64,000 nt of DNA from positions 397,991 to 461,990 of the forward strand of contig NW_026515528.1 in the NCBI RefSeq assembly GCF_014898815.1. Reading direction: 5' to 3'. Below the pieces are notes generated by a model. It was not told the DNA's origin. It made no database searches and saw only the letters and a program-made list of their open reading frames with translations. This stretch comes from Panonychus citri (taxonomy: Eukaryota > Arthropoda > Arachnida > Trombidiformes > Tetranychidae). This document shows, piece after piece, positions 1-12,570 of this stretch (position 1 is the stretch's first letter; the number at the start of each line of letters is the position of its first letter). A program made the translations under genes and the position numbers.

Positions 1-577
1 GTCTTTTTGGTAACGGTACAACTGTTATGTGCACTTAAGGTTAGGAAGTCTAACCTAGGCTTTTCCACCCACGACCAATTTTGGTTAACATACTGAAAAT
101 TAAGAAAAAAATTTTTTTGGGTGAAAACCCAAATTTCCCACCGAGGAAAAAAGTTGCCTCTCTCTTGCTCAGAGATTGTTAAGAGCATCATACTGAACTT
201 GTTCAGTCAGAAAAAGAAAGTAATTAGTAGTCACATTGGTCAGAAAACACGAACTCTATTCACTTAATTGTTTAATTGAAAATTTCTAAGTTTCCGTGTT
301 TTCTGACCAATGTGACGTTTTCGAAGTCTTTTTTTTGGTCAAACGGTACAACCGTTATGTGCACTTAAGGTTAGGAAGTCTAACCTTAGGCTTTTCCACC
401 CACGACCAATTTTGGTTAACATACTGAAAATTAAGAAAAAAAATTTTTTGGGTGAAACCCAAATTTCCCACCAAGTTGCTCTCTCTTGCTCAGAGATTGT
501 TAAGAGCATCATACTGAACTTGTTCAGTCAAAAGAAAGTAATTAGTAGTCACATTGGTCAGAAAACACGAATTCTAT
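1..577. repeat. 325-bp direct tandem repeat, two copies, cut by window edge
   Basis: Bases 1-325 and 326-577 align almost base for base. Both contain the GTGCACTTAAGG block, the GGTTAG..CTAACC hairpin, the TTTGGGTGAAA..ACCCAAA hairpin and the GAACTTGTTCAG palindrome. The second copy stops matching just after AAAACACGAATTCT. The first copy ends in a hairpin with arms 231-253 and 292-315, loop about 38 bases. The array may extend left of the window. It could be satellite DNA or the edge of a transposon; no coding frame is visible. Confidence 0.8.
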
Positions 578-3500
578 TATGGGATTGATACAATTAAAAA
601 CTTACATTCATCTGATGCTCTTTATTTTCTTTTCCTTCATTGCCCTGTACGTCATAGTTCATCCTTCTTCTCTTCCTTTTCTTTCATTTCTATCTAATCC
701 TCTTATTAATCTAATTAACATTTTAATTTGGTCAATTTAACGCCCCTTTTTTTTCATTAATTAATAACTTTTGACCCTGACAACCTATGACATTGGTTCT
801 ATTTTTTGCGGGTGAAGATTTTTTAGCTCTTTCAGTTGATATTTTTGCTGTGTCTGTAGGTAGCCTAGTTTTTCCTTAATCTTCATGCGAAAAATCGTGA
901 ATCGTAATAATTGTTTGTGATCATTGTAATAGTTAATTAAACAAAATCATGATTATAATTATCCAACTAATTTATGAATATTCATCTAATTACAATAACA
1001 ATCAGCATACTAATCATAATACTTGATGATCTAAATGTTAATGTTACGTGTTAATAACTCATAACGGAAGTGAATATGAAATTATTAATTTTAATTGTGA
1101 TTTATGGATTAAACAATTAGCTATGCACACAATTGATTAATCGTGATTTAAGACTTTGAATATAAGTGATTACTTATTTAATCGTAAGGTTTGATTATAT
1201 CACTTGAAATGTGTTACAATTAAAAACTCAACTGATTGAAAAAAATGACCAACAATCAGTTAATTGTTTCAATTCAAGTTCAAATTGTTGATCAGATGAT
1301 TTGATTGCTAATCACTACCAATGGAGATTGATATTAATCACTGATTAAATTGTATTGAGAAAACTGTTTCCTTGTTTAAATTTTTTCTTGATTACAATTA
1401 AAACCTTTCATTGGTAAGTAAATCACTTTGGTTAAACTATAATTAACTTTTTTGATTGTTAAACTTTTCATTAATTAACATATTTAAACAATCACTTAAT
1501 CTTTGATTGTAGTGTTTAACAATTCAATCAGTTTTGTTTGTTTTCAATTTAACTTTAATCAGCTTCCTTAATCATGATTATGATTATAATTTACATTTAA
1601 TTATGTTAATTAAAATCATCACAATCAATTACCATAAATCTTGATTGATAACAACGATAATTGTTATTGATACAATCAATTTTTTTTTGGTTAACATTTA
1701 TTTTCTGGTTAATTGTCATTTCCAAAGTGGTTTAATTGTTAATTCTGATCACGTGAAAGTAGCAATTAGTTAATGATAACAAAAAGTAAGACTGAAAGTA
1801 CCCAAATGATTAACTTTGATTTTCGGGTGAAAAATTATCATTAAGATTGTTGATTAAAATTAACTTGAGCATTGGATGATCAAAGTAATGAAACAATTAA
1901 GAAACTAAATTTTCAGACAATTATTTTAATCAACTTTTGCACTTTGATTACAATTTAATTAAATGTCTGATGGTTGAGAGTAAAGACCAACCAATTGTTG
2001 GACATTAAATTAATTTCTCTAGTGAACAATTAGTGCTAACGAATTAAAATAATAAAAACAAAGTTCGAACTTTTTTTTCTGAAAAGTTCTAATATCTTTT
2101 GATCGTAAACTTTATTAAATAAACTTTTCAAGGTTAATCCAATTGGATTGAGATTCAAATGTTATCAAATTTTGACACATACAATCAAAATTGGGTAACA
2201 TCAATTTAATTTAATCATTTCCCATCAGACTAAATTGCATTTGATGATTTTGTGTTGTAGCAACAATTTAATTTACCAAATTGAATTTAATTCAATAAAA
2301 AATCAACAATTTTACAATGAAAACAAAATTATTGTTTCCTTATATTACCATGGAAATGAAAATTTAACAATCAAATCGTATTGACGATTCGGTTTATTTA
2401 ATCATAAGAACCAATTAACTTGTTCAATTGATTAACATACAAGTTTCTTTAATGATATTATCATTATACCGACAACATGAAGTGACAATAAAACAATTAA
2501 CCAAATTGTTGCCACCATTTTTATCCCATTGATGAATAAGATTCACCATTGGATAAGCTAATTGTGAACACAATTAAGCAATCATGATTATGATTAACAA
2601 TTCAATTTTGGTAAATTGGTTCAATAATATAACATGAATGAAAGTGTAATGATCAACAACAATTTATAAATCGCTGATCTATTCTTGCTATTTATGAATA
2701 AACAACCACCTAATTGCTATTAATCAAGTACAAAAATTGATTGGGGATTGATTAAAAAACTAACACTTGAGATATGATTTAGTTTACTTGATGTATCAAT
2801 TTGTTTGGGAATTAATCAAATCACGAATCAAGTTAATTGTGGTTACACTTGTAATCAGAATTACAGAACAGAACTTCAATAATAAAATAATAATAATCAA
2901 TATGATTTAGTTAATTACCGGCGATTTAAACATTGAACATCAATTTCAAATATTAGATAGCAAATGAATAATATAGTTAATCACAAACAAATACACGCAA
3001 CAATTAATGTTAATCATGATCATTTAAGTTGATCATAAATGTTTCTTTTAACTTTCCCGTCGTCAACAACAACAAGAGAAAGTAAATAATTTGATTATCA
3101 AAGTTAATTGTGATTTAGTTTACAATAAGTGTGAGATGAATGTAAATTAGATTATGAAAATAATCGTAATTGCCAATGATTACAATCAACAACAACAACA
3201 ACAGTTGTGAACAAAATTTAGTCACAATTTGTACACCAGTAATTGTATAATTTACTATGATAATCAAATGGTCATAACATAGATCTGCCCGATCGTTTTG
3301 AATGGTCAATCACAAACAAGAAGAGGAAGTGACCTTAAAAACAAATCTCTCGAATTGATTTCGAGGGTCCAAGTATAATCATCATGACTAAAATCTGAAC
3401 TTCAAGCCTTAATCATCCTTTTAATCATCTTCATCATCTCACGATCAACTTAATTATCTTAACTTTTTCAGGTAATAAACCTACATGAACAATCAACATT

Positions 3501-6500
3501 GACCATTTACCAGTTTAACTAAATTGTAACTGTTACTTCCGGAGTTGATACTTAATTGTTAAGAGGATACAATGATAATCATGTTGATACAATTATGAAA
3601 AGATGTAAATTGTTGATTAACTTTTTGAGTGATGAGCAAATTTTTCATTAAATCACAACAATTAATACGAGAAAAGTTAAATTAAACACCATCCTTTTGA
3701 TTGACAGTTGATGATTAATTGTGATCTATGAGTTGATTAGTTAGTTTTAATGAATTAAAAACAAGGTCAACTAATAGGTAAGGTCAAATTGTAATAATTA
3801 ATTAACAACAATAACAACAAAATTTGAATCAAGTTTTTGGTCAAATTCAATTGAATTGCTATTTAATTATCATCATGAGATGTTAATTGTTGGCTTTACA
3901 ATATTTTACGAAGTTAATTTAATTGTAATAGTTGATTTTATTATCAATACAATTTGAGAGGAAAAGTTTTTCTTCAAAAGTTAGAACTTTACAATTTCGA
4001 TATCGACTTAATTGTAAACCAGTTCTAACCCTCATCCATTTGATTAACTTGATGATGATGATACTTATACACAATAGAGATGGAAAGAGATTTATTAATT
4101 TAGTTAATTGTCCGGATTAGATGAAGGAAATAAACATTTATCAAAAAATTTAAATTTAAATCATCTCTTAGATTAGCTAATTGTAATCAACTTTATCAAC
4201 CGGGAAACTTTTACCTTTAGGCCTTTTATCATAATCTTGATCCTCCCAAAGTTTATTTGGAAACAAATCAACAAACAATCAACTGAATTAACTGAATTAA
4301 CTGAATCAACTTTTGTGATTTATTGGGATACATTTAAAGCAATCAAAAATTAACGATTTTAATCATCACCGGATTATAATTGTGATTGAAGATTGTATAT
4401 TAGGCGTTGATTGTTATTTGTTTATATCTATTTACATCACAATTAAAGTTAACAACAATTAATTTCTGGTTAATTGTTAACCAGTAAAGTAGTTTGAGTA
4501 TTTCATTCAATTTTTCAATTGATTATCAATAAATAAAATTGATTGTTATGAGGAAACAAATCTTATTAATATTGATAAATTGTGGGTGTTTATTGTAATC
4601 AACAGAAGCAATTTATTAATTCAATTGCTAATGAGTAAATTTACTCAACAACAAGCAATCAAATTGCTTAACCAAGTAACAATCAATTGATTTTAATTAT
4701 GATATTAATCATTTAGATTTAATTGATTTTGATTGTTGAATCAGTTGATTAAATGACCAAAACGATTTGTCAATTGATTTAACAGTTTAACTTTAATAAA
4801 CTTTGTTTAATCTGGTTAATTATGATTATATAAATTAATTATTTCAATCACGTAAATATTTAATTTACAATTTAATTGTTGTTGTTGTTGTTGAGTGGAT
4901 TTGTTATAATTATACAAAATTGTTTACATAAACATAATCAGTTTGATCAACACAATTAAACAAATGAAAGTAAACAATTTAATTTCACTTCCATTAGATT
5001 ACTGAAATTAGGGAAATAGTGAAAATTTAATTTGACAATTTAATCAACTGATAGCAACCAGTAAGACTAAAAAAAGCCAACGAGAGATTGAAACAATTAA
5101 GAGAAAGAATCAGAAATTAATATTATGCTTAATTGTAACAATCAATCATGTAACATGTAATCATTAAGTTTACTTTAATTTTGATCGATGAAAGAATCAA
5201 GGAAAAGTTAATTGAGTAGTTAATCACTTTATTAATAAAACAAAATGTTTGATTGACTCGAGGTTAGTTAACTTTTGATACCATTAATTGTTACAACAAC
5301 TTAATTAACTAACTGTTAACTGAAAGTGTATCTTTATCAATGATGATAATCTATGGATTTGACAACAATCAAAGTATTGATTGTGATTAGGAAAGTTAAT
5401 CAAAAGGATAAAAGATAAAACAATCAAAAGAGTATTTTAATTGTTAACAATCAACCGGTTGACCTTATCATGGTTATCATAATAGTAATCACAATCAACG
5501 AAACTGGATTAACTCATGAAACTGTTGAGCACTTTTGATGATGATAATTCATTGATTATGTAATGAGAAAACTACTGAATTGATTTTAATTGTAATTGTA
5601 ATCAAAGATGACCGGAAATAATGGTAAAGATTAATCATGATTATGATGAGAAAATCATTTAAATCAGTAAATTAATTCATTCCCAACGGTAACAATCAAG
5701 TATGGACGAGTTAAAGTTTTCACGTTTTTCACAATTTACATGAAAATTGAAACTGTCTCAATCTTGATTAGTTAATTGTTGGATTATCATCTTGAAACTT
5801 TGACACTTCTAACATACTCATACAACAGTTAACTAATCATACAATTAGATGGTCATCATCTTTCAACAATTAACTTGGGGTAAATTACTTCTCACAACTA
5901 TTAACTTATTCATAAATTGTCAATATAATTCAGTTGTAAACGTGATCATTTAAACAACAATGATTAAAGGATCTCACTGATTAACATGATTTCTTATGAT
6001 ATCATTCATCATTTAATTGATTACTCAATTGCTTCATTTGTTAATATAATCTAATGGTTGATATTTAAATTGTTGTTACAGGAAATTGTTGATCAGAGGG
6101 ACTTCTGATTATGATTAGTTGATTGTCATGTATTATAATAATAAATTTAAATCACGACATGAAATAAATGAAAAACTGAGCATAATCTTAATCATTAATT
6201 TTTATGATTCTGCTCAGATTAAATTGTTACTATAATTAAATTTTCTTAGATGATCAATGAAAGTTAAAACCTTGATTAATATAATAATAAATTAATCTAA
6301 TTAAGTTAATAACTAACTGTGAGTTAATTTAACTATTGAGCTTTTAATTTAATAGTTACAATCGTTGAAATGATCATCAACGTTTTTTTTTGCATTTTCT
6401 TATAATCGTTATCATGATTAATAAATTGTTATCATTACATTAGATTTGATTGTTGCGAAAAACTTTCATTTAATGAATAGGAAAACTTAGTTCCATTCAA

Positions 6501-6956
6501 ATTCATGATAATTATGATGAAATTATCTTTAATTGTAATCATTATATTACAAACAACTAACCTTAAATTAACTTTGCTCATCTAATATTATTAATACATT
6601 GTTACAATTTGATTACAGGCTGATAACTAACTACTGAAAAATATATTTACAATCAAGCTAATCATGAGTTGCCAACAATCAAAGTCATCAAATTATTCAT
6701 TATATCGGTTGATCAAAATAAAGTTGCGCCTAAAAGTCCAATAGTGATCAAGAAAATAATATTAATCATCTTAATTTCTGAGAGATGCTCAAATCAAATT
6801 AGACGGTAAAAATATCGTATCGACAATTACAGTTGGATATTAATATTTCTCGGATGAAACTAATATTGAAATAGTGTCATGAACTTTATCGACCCTCGTC
6901 AGAGACCTAGAAATAAGGATTTACAGGGCAAAGATCGGCTCCAGTAACAGTTGTAC
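578..6956. other. gene-free AT-rich intergenic DNA
   Basis: No convincing reading frame, RNA gene or mobile element was seen. Only short AT-rich open frames occur (for example 3115-3309 and 3932-4120), with no recognisable protein features. The stretch is rich in CAATTAA, TTAATTG and CAATCAA words and has short runs such as three copies of AACTGAATT near 4281. Confidence 0.6.
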
Positions 6957-7192
6957 ATACAGCCAAAGACTTTGAGTTTCCAACCACTTTTTAAATCATC
7001 CACGAAGTCAATTATAAGCAAATAAAGACAACTTTTGATATCTAATCAGTTGACCATTTTAAGACTAAATCACTTAAATTAGTGGACAGACTTATCATCA
7101 TATCTTTGGGTTAACTGTATCTCTCATTGATTAGATTCAACTGCGTGAATGATTTAAAAAGTGGTTGCAAACTCAAAGTCTTTGGCTGTGTA
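6957..7192. mobile_element. MITE-like element with 48-bp terminal inverted repeats
   Basis: The left arm 6957-7004 (core CAGCCAAAGACTTTGAGTTT) is the reverse complement, with few mismatches, of the right arm 7144-7192 (core AAACTCAAAGTCTTTGGCTG). The interior is about 140 bases and non-coding. A short non-autonomous DNA transposon fits this shape. The target duplication is not clear (TA-rich on both sides), so the superfamily is not assigned. Confidence 0.6.
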
Positions 7193-7868
7193 AGTTTGGG
7201 TATCAATACTCACTACATTTGGGCACCAGGAATACGAGCCCGAACATCAGCTCAATATATGTTTTAATGTCAACATCTTGTCGTAATTTATTTCCTGATT
7301 GAGATTCAAAATGTAACAGTTTGTATGTCTGATTTAAATCCACCTTGAGAATTGTAATTTACATAATTAATCCTTTTCTTTTTTTCATCGAGGTGCCAAT
7401 TAAATTACAATCAATATGATTCTACTGAGAAAAAGTTTAATTGTTGAAATTTCAATAGCCGGAAGTTTGGACAATCAATTTTAATTGTATGAAATATTAA
7501 CTTGAAACTGTTGATTGTTGTTTTACCATCATCATTATATCATCTTATTGAAATGGTTATTATCACAATTAATACATTCTGTTTGAGCTAATCAAATATC
7601 ACTTCATCTCTTTGTTCAGTGATGATTAATTAATTGTAACAAATTGAGAGGAAATTTTCTCATTCTTACACTGATTGTCATGATAAACTTAATTATCATT
7701 CCTAAGTTTCAATTGTTATGTTTTTCATTAATCTTGTGTTAACTCAATAATAATGAGAGTTAATGAAACATCATTTAAATAAATCAATGAACTAATCAAC
7801 AATTAGGTAGCCACTTTGTGTGTGTATTTTATTTCGTGTTTCCGTTTGAGGTAATAACAATTCGAAGC
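7193..7868. other. intergenic, 3' flank of gustatory receptor 1
   Basis: No gene was seen. It contains one copy of the GR-flanking repeat at about 7470-7536. Confidence 0.5.
7470..7536. repeat. GR-flanking repeat, copy 1
   Basis: The core GACAATCAATTTTAATTGT is followed about 25 bases later by a TTGATTGTTG-like block and an ACCATCATC tail. Related copies start at 9305, 13097 and 18517. Three of the four lie 200-400 bases downstream of a GR stop codon. Confidence 0.6.
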
Positions 7869-9037
7869 TTAGAGTTCCTTAACGAATGGTTCTGGTGTTG
7901 CTAGAGCCAAAGTCATCGAAATTGTCGCTAATGAAGAAACAAAATTTGGCGTAATAACGAAAAGCTTACAGAAAGTGAAACCAACATCATGGCGATTAAT
8001 ACGATCCAAGAAAAAATAAATCTGTAATCGAAGGTTAATGTTAGATTACTTGATAGAACCTGATTATTTTCGATACAAAAATTCAAAAGAAAATATAAAA
8101 TTCGTACTTCATTAGTGATAGACTGTGATGTTATTCCTAACGATAAGGGATAAACGCTGTCATAACATTTCATCGATAACCAAGAAACAGAAACGAGGTT
8201 GAATGTTATCAGAGAGATATAAACCAATTCACCAATGAGCCATAGACAACTGAACATTATCGAAGTCGATTGATCATGAAAAAGTCCAACGAAATTGAAA
8301 TAACAGGTAATGATTGCATGAAAATAGAAAATGGTAATGAATAGTTGAAGGTAACTGTCGATCCGTTTTATTATTGAGATTGTTTCGATATATGATGATC
8401 GGGTTTCTTGGAGCTTTGATAAAAGTATTGGACTTTTATTATCAATCCAACTGATACTCTCAATTATGCCAATGAAACAAGCCTGGACATTGATACAAGT
8501 TTCGACTATGAAATGCACAACAATGAGCCAAGAAAATGCCATAAGCAAATGAACGATATATTTGAAAATGACCTTATTCAGGTTAGGATTTTTTTTCGTA
8601 ATTCCATGAATTATATCCATTGGTCCATCGATACGAGAAGCAAAACCAACCTCATAAATCGTAGCCAGAATATTGATAAAAAGTAAATATCTTCGTCTTC
8701 TGTTAATATACCGATTAACGATTATTCTGTTAGAGATTGTGATCTTTTCCACATCGTGAACGAACTTCTGATACTTTGATCTTTGGTACAAGAGACTCAG
8801 TAAGTTAATACCAACGAATATGTCGTACAGTATATGCCAATTTCGATTGAGAAATGCAAATAAAAGATCAGATTTACCAGAATTTGCATGGATAATAAAG
8901 ACCAACGAGCTTTTCAATATAAAGGTGAACGCAACAAGTAAACTACACAATAAATACGGTAAACGATTTGACTGTAATGCAATCGCAATTAGCCCTAAGG
9001 GTTTAGTTAATTTCTCTTTTGTTTGTTGTTGTTCCAT
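7869..9037 (-). CDS. gustatory receptor 1 (7-TM chemoreceptor), two exons
   Basis: Candidate gustatory receptor of the arthropod GR family, a seven-transmembrane chemosensory channel-type receptor in the dendrite membrane of taste neurons. Exon 1 is 8108-9037 (ATG at 9037, 310 codons) and exon 2 is 7869-8021 (50 codons plus TAA). The 86-base intron runs GTACGA to GATTACAG, phase 0. Hydrophobic segments lie at roughly residues 27-50, 70-84, 116-132, 159-182, 231-251 and 258-280; the last is in exon 2, around LFVITPNFVSSLATISMT. The exon 2 frame is supported because differences from the two paralogues are mostly third-base silent changes. Without splicing, the frame runs on to a different hydrophobic end at 7928. 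The usual insect TYxxxxxQF end motif is not obvious, which could be lineage divergence. Total 360 aa. Family assignment rests on topology, length and the clustered paralogues. Confidence 0.82.
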
Positions 9038-9232
9038 GAATTGGCACTGAATCTAAATCAGATCGTTTTAGAACCAAAATAATATACTAAGAAAAATTGT
9101 TTCTTTTTTCCGTATTGACTCATTAATAAACTTTTTCCATCGAAAACAAGTGATTTTTTGTTTTTTTCTTCCGGAGATGATGTAAATCTTTACAATACTT
9201 GAGTAGATCCATACTGAGAGTGTCTACTTCAT
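9038..9232. repeat. duplicated 5' flank shared with GR2
   Basis: About 190 bases upstream of the GR1 start match 14455-14645 upstream of the GR2 start almost base for base (shared AACCAAAATAATA and AAAACAAGTGATTTTTTG blocks). The segmental duplication therefore includes the probable 5' UTR and promoter. Confidence 0.75.
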
Positions 9233-9304
9233 ATCGATTTTAATTGAAAATTAATTATTCGAAAATTTTTCCATTAGTTGTATTGAACATCTCAAAAAAG
9301 CCCA

Positions 9305-9365
9305 GACAATCAATTTTAATTGTACCAGCTTGAGACTGTTAATTGTTGTTACCATTATCATCACA
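9305..9365. repeat. GR-flanking repeat, copy 2
   Basis: Same core GACAATCAATTTTAATTGT and similar downstream blocks as the copies at 7470, 13097 and 18517. It lies on the downstream side of the GR relic at 9790-10025. Confidence 0.55.
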
Positions 9366-9789
9366 TTGAAATGATACCTAATTGTACTAATCAAATATCG
9401 TTTCATGTCTTTGTCCAATGATCAATTAATTATAAAAGAGGAACCATTTAACTTAGATTGTAATGATTAGCCTAATTATGCAATTGTTGTATTATATTGA
9501 AGTTGATTGTAATGGATTTCTGATGAAAAAAATTATATCCAAGTTGATGGATCTTATTTAATCATTAGTTTGAATTAAATATGAGCAAAAAAGTTTTCAC
9601 TATTAGTTAATGATAATAATTAGTTAATTAAAATACGATCGATTTACAATCGAGCTTCAACTATTTAACTTTCATCACTTTTACTTTCATTGGTAATTTA
9701 GAATAGTTGATATTACTAAAATTAATATTCCACTCGAAGATCAAAGATTCTGAACAAGAGATTTTGGTAATAACAAAAATCGCCATTCT

Positions 9790-10025
9790 CATTTCGTTAG
9801 TTGCTGATTGCGATTTATTTCTAAGGATAAAAGAGAAACGCTATCGTAACACTTCATCGATAGTCAATTAATAGAAGTGACATTGAAGCTATTAGAAAAG
9901 CTAGATTAGCTCAAGTCTTCAATGAACGATAGGAACCGAACATTATCGAAGTCAATTCATCATGAAAAATTCCAACGAAATCGAGATAACAAGCGATGAT
10001 TACATGAAAATAGAAAATGTTAAGT
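9790..10025 (-). pseudogene. gustatory receptor relic A
   Basis: On the minus strand this aligns with the part of GR exon 1 that encodes TM5-TM6 and the stretch before the intron. Recognisable blocks are ATGATGAATTGACTTCGATA and the region around the conserved CATCGATAGTCAAT. Indels and stops destroy the frame. No start, first half or last exon is attached. It is probably an old tandem copy. Confidence 0.65.
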
Positions 10026-10322
10026 AATTTTGAGTATTGAAATCTTTAATTAGAGGGTCGATTTATGTTACTGGCGAGAAGTCATCGATTTCTTGTGCAG
10101 CGATAATTAAAGAAACTCTATTAGGCACAAATACTAACCTCGTCCGCATTGTCATCTCGTTTGATCACAATTAAAATTACTTGACTGATTAGCTCAAGAT
10201 TAAGACCATAACTTTCTTAATTTTTTGCTATTATTTGTTAAAAAATTGGAATACTACCAATTCTTATTATCATTGAGTTTCGATGCAAAGTTCAGAGTTC
10301 CTTAACCAATGCTTCTGGCGTC
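9857..10322. repeat. segmental duplication of 12571-12847 plus 13150-13322
   Basis: Bases 9857-10135 match 12571-12847, and 10136-10322 match about 13150-13334, both closely. The 302 bases 12848-13149 are absent here, so this copy carries a deletion, or the other an insertion. The match ends inside the GR last exon at about 10322. Confidence 0.75.
10292..10322 (-). pseudogene. truncated last-exon fragment of a gustatory receptor
   Basis: These bases match the final ten or so codons and the TGA of the GR2 last exon (13304 onward). The match is then cut off abruptly by unrelated sequence. It is the broken edge of a duplication. Confidence 0.65.
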
Positions 10323-10698
10323 AGTTGAAATCCCATGGACAGTAATTTCCATTTTTTAAGCTATTTATTGTAATTCGTGTTCTCCTTTGAAAATAAGTCT
10401 CAACTATAAAATAATACCAATAAATTAACCTTTAAATGTTTTGTTTTTTTGTCTTAAATTAGATTATTTAATTTTAAATTTGTTTAGCTTATTGAAACAG
10501 ATGGAAATCTTGAAGTTTTAGTACGTAATTAATCAATAAACAAACCATCAACGTTAATTTAGGGATATAGTTATGACTATTTACACACGTGAAAACAATG
10601 TAGTTGTTGCTAAGTGATTGGTGTTAATCACTCGATTAGATCAGTTTAAAAAATTCTATTAAATTTCATGTTCAAGTAACTTTATCCTTAGCCTCATC
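10323..10698. other. intergenic, upstream of the secreted repeat protein
   Basis: AT-rich. No gene or clear regulatory motif was seen. Confidence 0.4.
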
Positions 10699-11839
10699 AT
10701 GAATAATTTTCTAACCATCGTTGTTCTCGTTCTCTTAATAGAAATCGCTTCAATGTTCGGTTCTGATGGAAATCAAGTTCCTGATGCTGCTACTGCTGGA
10801 ATACCAACAGGTAAGGTTTCAAACCTCGGTGATTCGTCCGGACAGAGAGGTTTCTTTTCGTATAAATCTTGACCTTATTAACTATTAGGTAAACAATTAA
10901 GCAATGCCCAGAATTCTTTCGAGATTACATTCAACTTGATTGTTAGAAAACTTTAGCTTTTTAATTAAAAATTTCTTATAATTAGAGGGGTTAGATTATA
11001 AGATGTGATGATAATGATATATAAATGAGCTCTTTATTATTATTATAGATTAGTTTAATTACAAGTATCCTGAGTGATAGAATTTCTGTTTTTCGGTCTT
11101 TTTTATTCGGAGTTCATTTATTCGATTAATATCAAACTTTCTAAGAGTAAAATTAATACAAAATATTCATTTGATATCAGAGCAGCTATTGGACAAATTT
11201 GAACAATTAAGATGATCAAGTTCAAATTGTATTCAAATTTAATCAAAAAGTGATTTATTATTGATTTCCATAAAGAGCCGATTTTCATGAAGTTCTTGAT
11301 TTAGAATCAATTTTCATGTGTAAGTCTCCATAGATAACGTCTTTTCAATGGTAAATCATTGTCAGCTTATTATCTAACCTCTCTAATAATACTAAATTCA
11401 TTAATTAGAAAACTAAAGTTTTAATTCTTAAGAATTTTTCTCCATTGACTTAATGTTAAATTTTCAAAACTTAAAAATTTTTCCAAAAAATGTCCAAATT
11501 TCGATTTTAAATTTTATGGGTTTTATTGTTATTGTTATCTGAATTTATGATGCTCTTTCTGGTGATGTAGGTCATAACTTGAATGAAAATCCACTGATCC
11601 CTATTAATGGTCAAGAAAGTGGAGGTCAACCCAATAATGGAGATCAACCTGGTAATTTAGGTCCAATCTGGAATGGAAGTCAACCCAATAGTGGAAGTCA
11701 ACCCGTTAATTTAGGTCCATTATTGAATGGAAGTCAACCCAATAGTGGAAGTCAACCCGTTAATTTAGGTCCATTATTGAATGGAAGTCAACCCAATAGT
11801 GGAAGTCAACCCGGTGATGGAAGTCTGCTCAATTCTTGA
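10699..11839 (+). CDS. small secreted Gly/Asn/Gln/Pro/Ser-rich repeat protein, two exons
   Basis: Exon 1 is 10699-10810 (ATG at 10699) and encodes a clean signal peptide, MNNFLTIVVLVLLIEIASMF. The donor is ACAG|GTAAGG. Exon 2 starts at 11571 after TGATGTAG and ends with TGA at 11837-11839. Both sides meet in phase 1, giving GGT (Gly) at the junction and a 126-residue protein. After cleavage the protein is almost entirely low-complexity, built on an 18-residue unit (NGSQPNSGSQPVNLGPLL) repeated about 2.6 times, with a degenerate copy before it. No cysteines and no known domain. It sits inside the GR cluster. A secreted structural, silk-related or salivary role is possible but only a guess. The function is unknown to me. 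Confidence 0.7.
11672..11816 (+). repeat. 54-bp in-frame coding tandem repeat
   Basis: Units start at 11672, 11726 and 11780, exactly 54 bases apart and nearly identical. Each encodes 18 residues of the secreted protein. The near-identity of the DNA points to recent expansion. Confidence 0.85.
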
Positions 11840-12560
11840 GGTCTAGGTGTTTCCTTGTCTGCCTCCGATTAGGAGATTCGGCTTGAGTTGATCCCGATTT
11901 AAGATTTAAAAAATCAGCCTAAAATCTAGGATATTAATATCGACAATTATAGTTTATTTCATGTAACCTCAAAACCTCAACATATGATTAATCTTTGTTT
12001 TAGTTTTAAATGAAATTGAAATTAGCCTCAGTTTTCATTGAAATACAAGTTTATTTTTGGGATTATGTTTGATAAAGGAATAAGAAATAGAAAAAGAGAA
12101 GAAGACGCAGAAAATCACTTGAAATATGAAAATGAAGGGCTCAATTGATTAGAAATGATAATTACAAGTGATTCGGCACTTAAAATGATCGCTAAACTTA
12201 TGCAATATTAGTTTTGTACACACAGTAGTTGGGCACAAATTAAATTGCTGATCGATTTTTTTAAACCAGCGATGTTGTGCCAATTAAGTTGCTTTAATTG
12301 ACAATAGAGCTTATAAAAAGGACATATTTGTTAAAATATAATCAAAAAATTTCCATATTATTAATCGTTTTAGATAATCGGTTAATTATCAAAATCAGTG
12401 GGTACAAATTATTTTGTTGATTTGAAATATACGATAAAAATTCAAGCAATTTGATGATTTTTTTGAATGGATACAATCAATTTAAGATCATTTTGATCAA
12501 AGTCGGACAAGTAAAAAAATTCTACCCGGTTGAATTTAACATAGTGCTCTATGGGCAATC
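11840..12560. other. intergenic, nothing recognised
   Basis: This holds the presumed 3' UTR of the secreted protein gene and AT-rich DNA. No gene was seen. Confidence 0.4.
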
Positions 12561-12570
12561 AATCAATTCA

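Noticed and set aside
7928..8107. Unspliced C-terminus of GR1 (and 18804-18965 for GR3) as the true protein end
   Set aside because: A conserved spliced exon with mostly silent differences between paralogues explains the region better. Retention is kept only as an alternative.
8820..9050. Plus-strand frame (repeated at 14237-14467)
   Set aside because: Antisense shadow of the conserved GR N-terminal codons. It appears twice only because the GR sequence does.
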